This document shows positions 5,187 to 5,419 of a stretch of DNA of 5,419 nucleotides, piece by piece (position 1 is the stretch's first letter; each line of letters opens with the position of its first letter). This stretch comes from an uncultured Ruminococcus sp. (GTDB lineage: Bacteria; Bacillota; Clostridia; Oscillospirales; Acutalibacteraceae). Both the position numbers and the translations under genes were made by a program. The notes beneath the pieces are model-generated. The model had not been told where the DNA came from. It did no database searches and saw only the letters and a list, made by a program, of their open reading frames with translations. Location of the stretch: NCBI GenBank assembly GCA_902783065.1, contig CACZPV010000171.1, positions 1 through 5,419 of the forward strand. The letters are read 5' to 3'.

Positions 5187-5419
5187 AAAAAACTATGCTG
5201 CCAGCGTGACGCTGGACCCTTACTAAATACCCCCACAAACTACTTAGACTAAAACAAATTCATCAGTCATCTGCTTTTACTGATTCAATGTTTGGGTTGA
5301 ATAGCTAATAAAGCTTGAACCGCGGGTGTAAAGCCTGAATAACTGAAACAGAGCGGAGCGGCGGCGTGCTGCCGCTGTCAATTTAATACCCGCAGCTGAA
5401 CACAGTTTCAACATTATTA
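5187..5419. other. Gene-free, hairpin-rich intergenic element (possible structured RNA or dispersed repeat)
   Basis: I see no convincing gene in these 233 bases. They contain a chain of inverted repeats: CCAGCGT/ACGCTGG (5201-5207/5209-5215); ATCAGT/ACTGAT (5262-5267/5279-5284); GGTT/AACC (5295-5298/5318-5321) enclosing AGCT/AGCT (5303-5306/5312-5315); GCGGGTGT/ATACCCGC with one G-U pair (5322-5329/5386-5393); and inside that an 8-bp hairpin at 5357-5376 with loop CGTG. The part from about 5320 to 5395 is clearly richer in G and C than the genes to its left. None of the hairpins has a U-tract on +. On minus, the first hairpin is followed after 8 nt by a run of T (5192-5186), so it could weakly terminate a minus-strand transcript coming from beyond the right edge. 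Candidate roles are an intergenic repeat family, a small RNA, or a leader of the next gene. A 45-codon minus-strand frame (5414-5277) spans the hairpins but has no recognisable family. Confidence 0.45.

Noticed and set aside
5173..5226. A 17-codon frame on + overlapping the end of the sugar transferase, as a possible remnant of the next gene cut by the right-hand element
   Set aside because: It has no ribosome binding site and is too short to show similarity to any family; it covers the first hairpin of the structured stretch.
5277..5414. A 45-codon minus-strand frame across the structured element
   Set aside because: Its Ala/Arg-rich middle simply reads through the palindromic G+C-rich hairpin, no ribosome binding site is seen, and no family is recognised.
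1..5419. CRISPR arrays, tRNA or rRNA genes, transposase genes, toxin-antitoxin pairs or phage genes
   Set aside because: Both strands were read for regular direct repeats, cloverleaf sequences and motifs of these families, and none was found.

Overview
The window looks like chromosomal DNA of a low-to-moderate-GC Firmicute of class Clostridia, most probably a Ruminococcus-like gut or rumen bacterium. This rests on AT-rich spacers, strong AGGAG ribosome binding sites, a perfect sigma-A promoter, a CpsC/CpsB polysaccharide gene set and a large secreted-type protein with a FIVAR-like helical module. No 16S rRNA or other decisive marker is present, so the genus is inferred.

Layout. (1) Bases 1-1614 hold the 3' part of a large gene on + for a probable surface or extracellular protein; its 5' end lies outside the window. 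(2) Bases 1644-1693 are an intrinsic terminator with a perfect 18-bp stem, shared by two convergent genes and with its better U-tract on the minus strand. (3) Bases 1710-2585 on minus encode a thioredoxin-reductase-like flavoprotein that keeps the FAD motifs and the redox CxxC but lacks the usual NADPH-phosphate-binding HRR motif. Its promoter has an extended -10. (4) Bases 2586-3027 (442 bases) contain divergent promoters and a leader of about 240 nt for the next operon, with a candidate attenuator and several hairpins. (5) Bases 3028-5186 on + carry the first three genes of a capsule/exopolysaccharide operon: a CpsC/Wzz-type membrane chain-length regulator, a CpsB-type PHP tyrosine-protein phosphatase, and a monotopic sugar-1-phosphate transferase that starts the lipid-linked repeat unit. 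(6) Bases 5187-5419 contain no convincing gene but are dense in inverted repeats and look like a structured RNA or repeated intergenic element.

How the genes work together. CpsC normally activates a BY-family tyrosine autokinase (CpsD), CpsB removes the phosphates, and the sugar transferase loads sugar-1-phosphate onto undecaprenyl phosphate. The kinase is missing between these genes and must lie elsewhere if the system is complete. The flavoprotein and the surface protein have no evident functional link to the operon.

The gene families are well known. The unusual signals are in control regions: a duplicated Shine-Dalgarno/ATG unit at cpsC, a perfect 19-bp palindrome centred on the GTG start of the sugar transferase, a probable attenuator in the long leader, and the folded element at the right end. 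A Ser-Gly pair replaces the usual Ser-Pro in the membrane helix of the sugar transferase. I see no clear evidence of a wholly new system.
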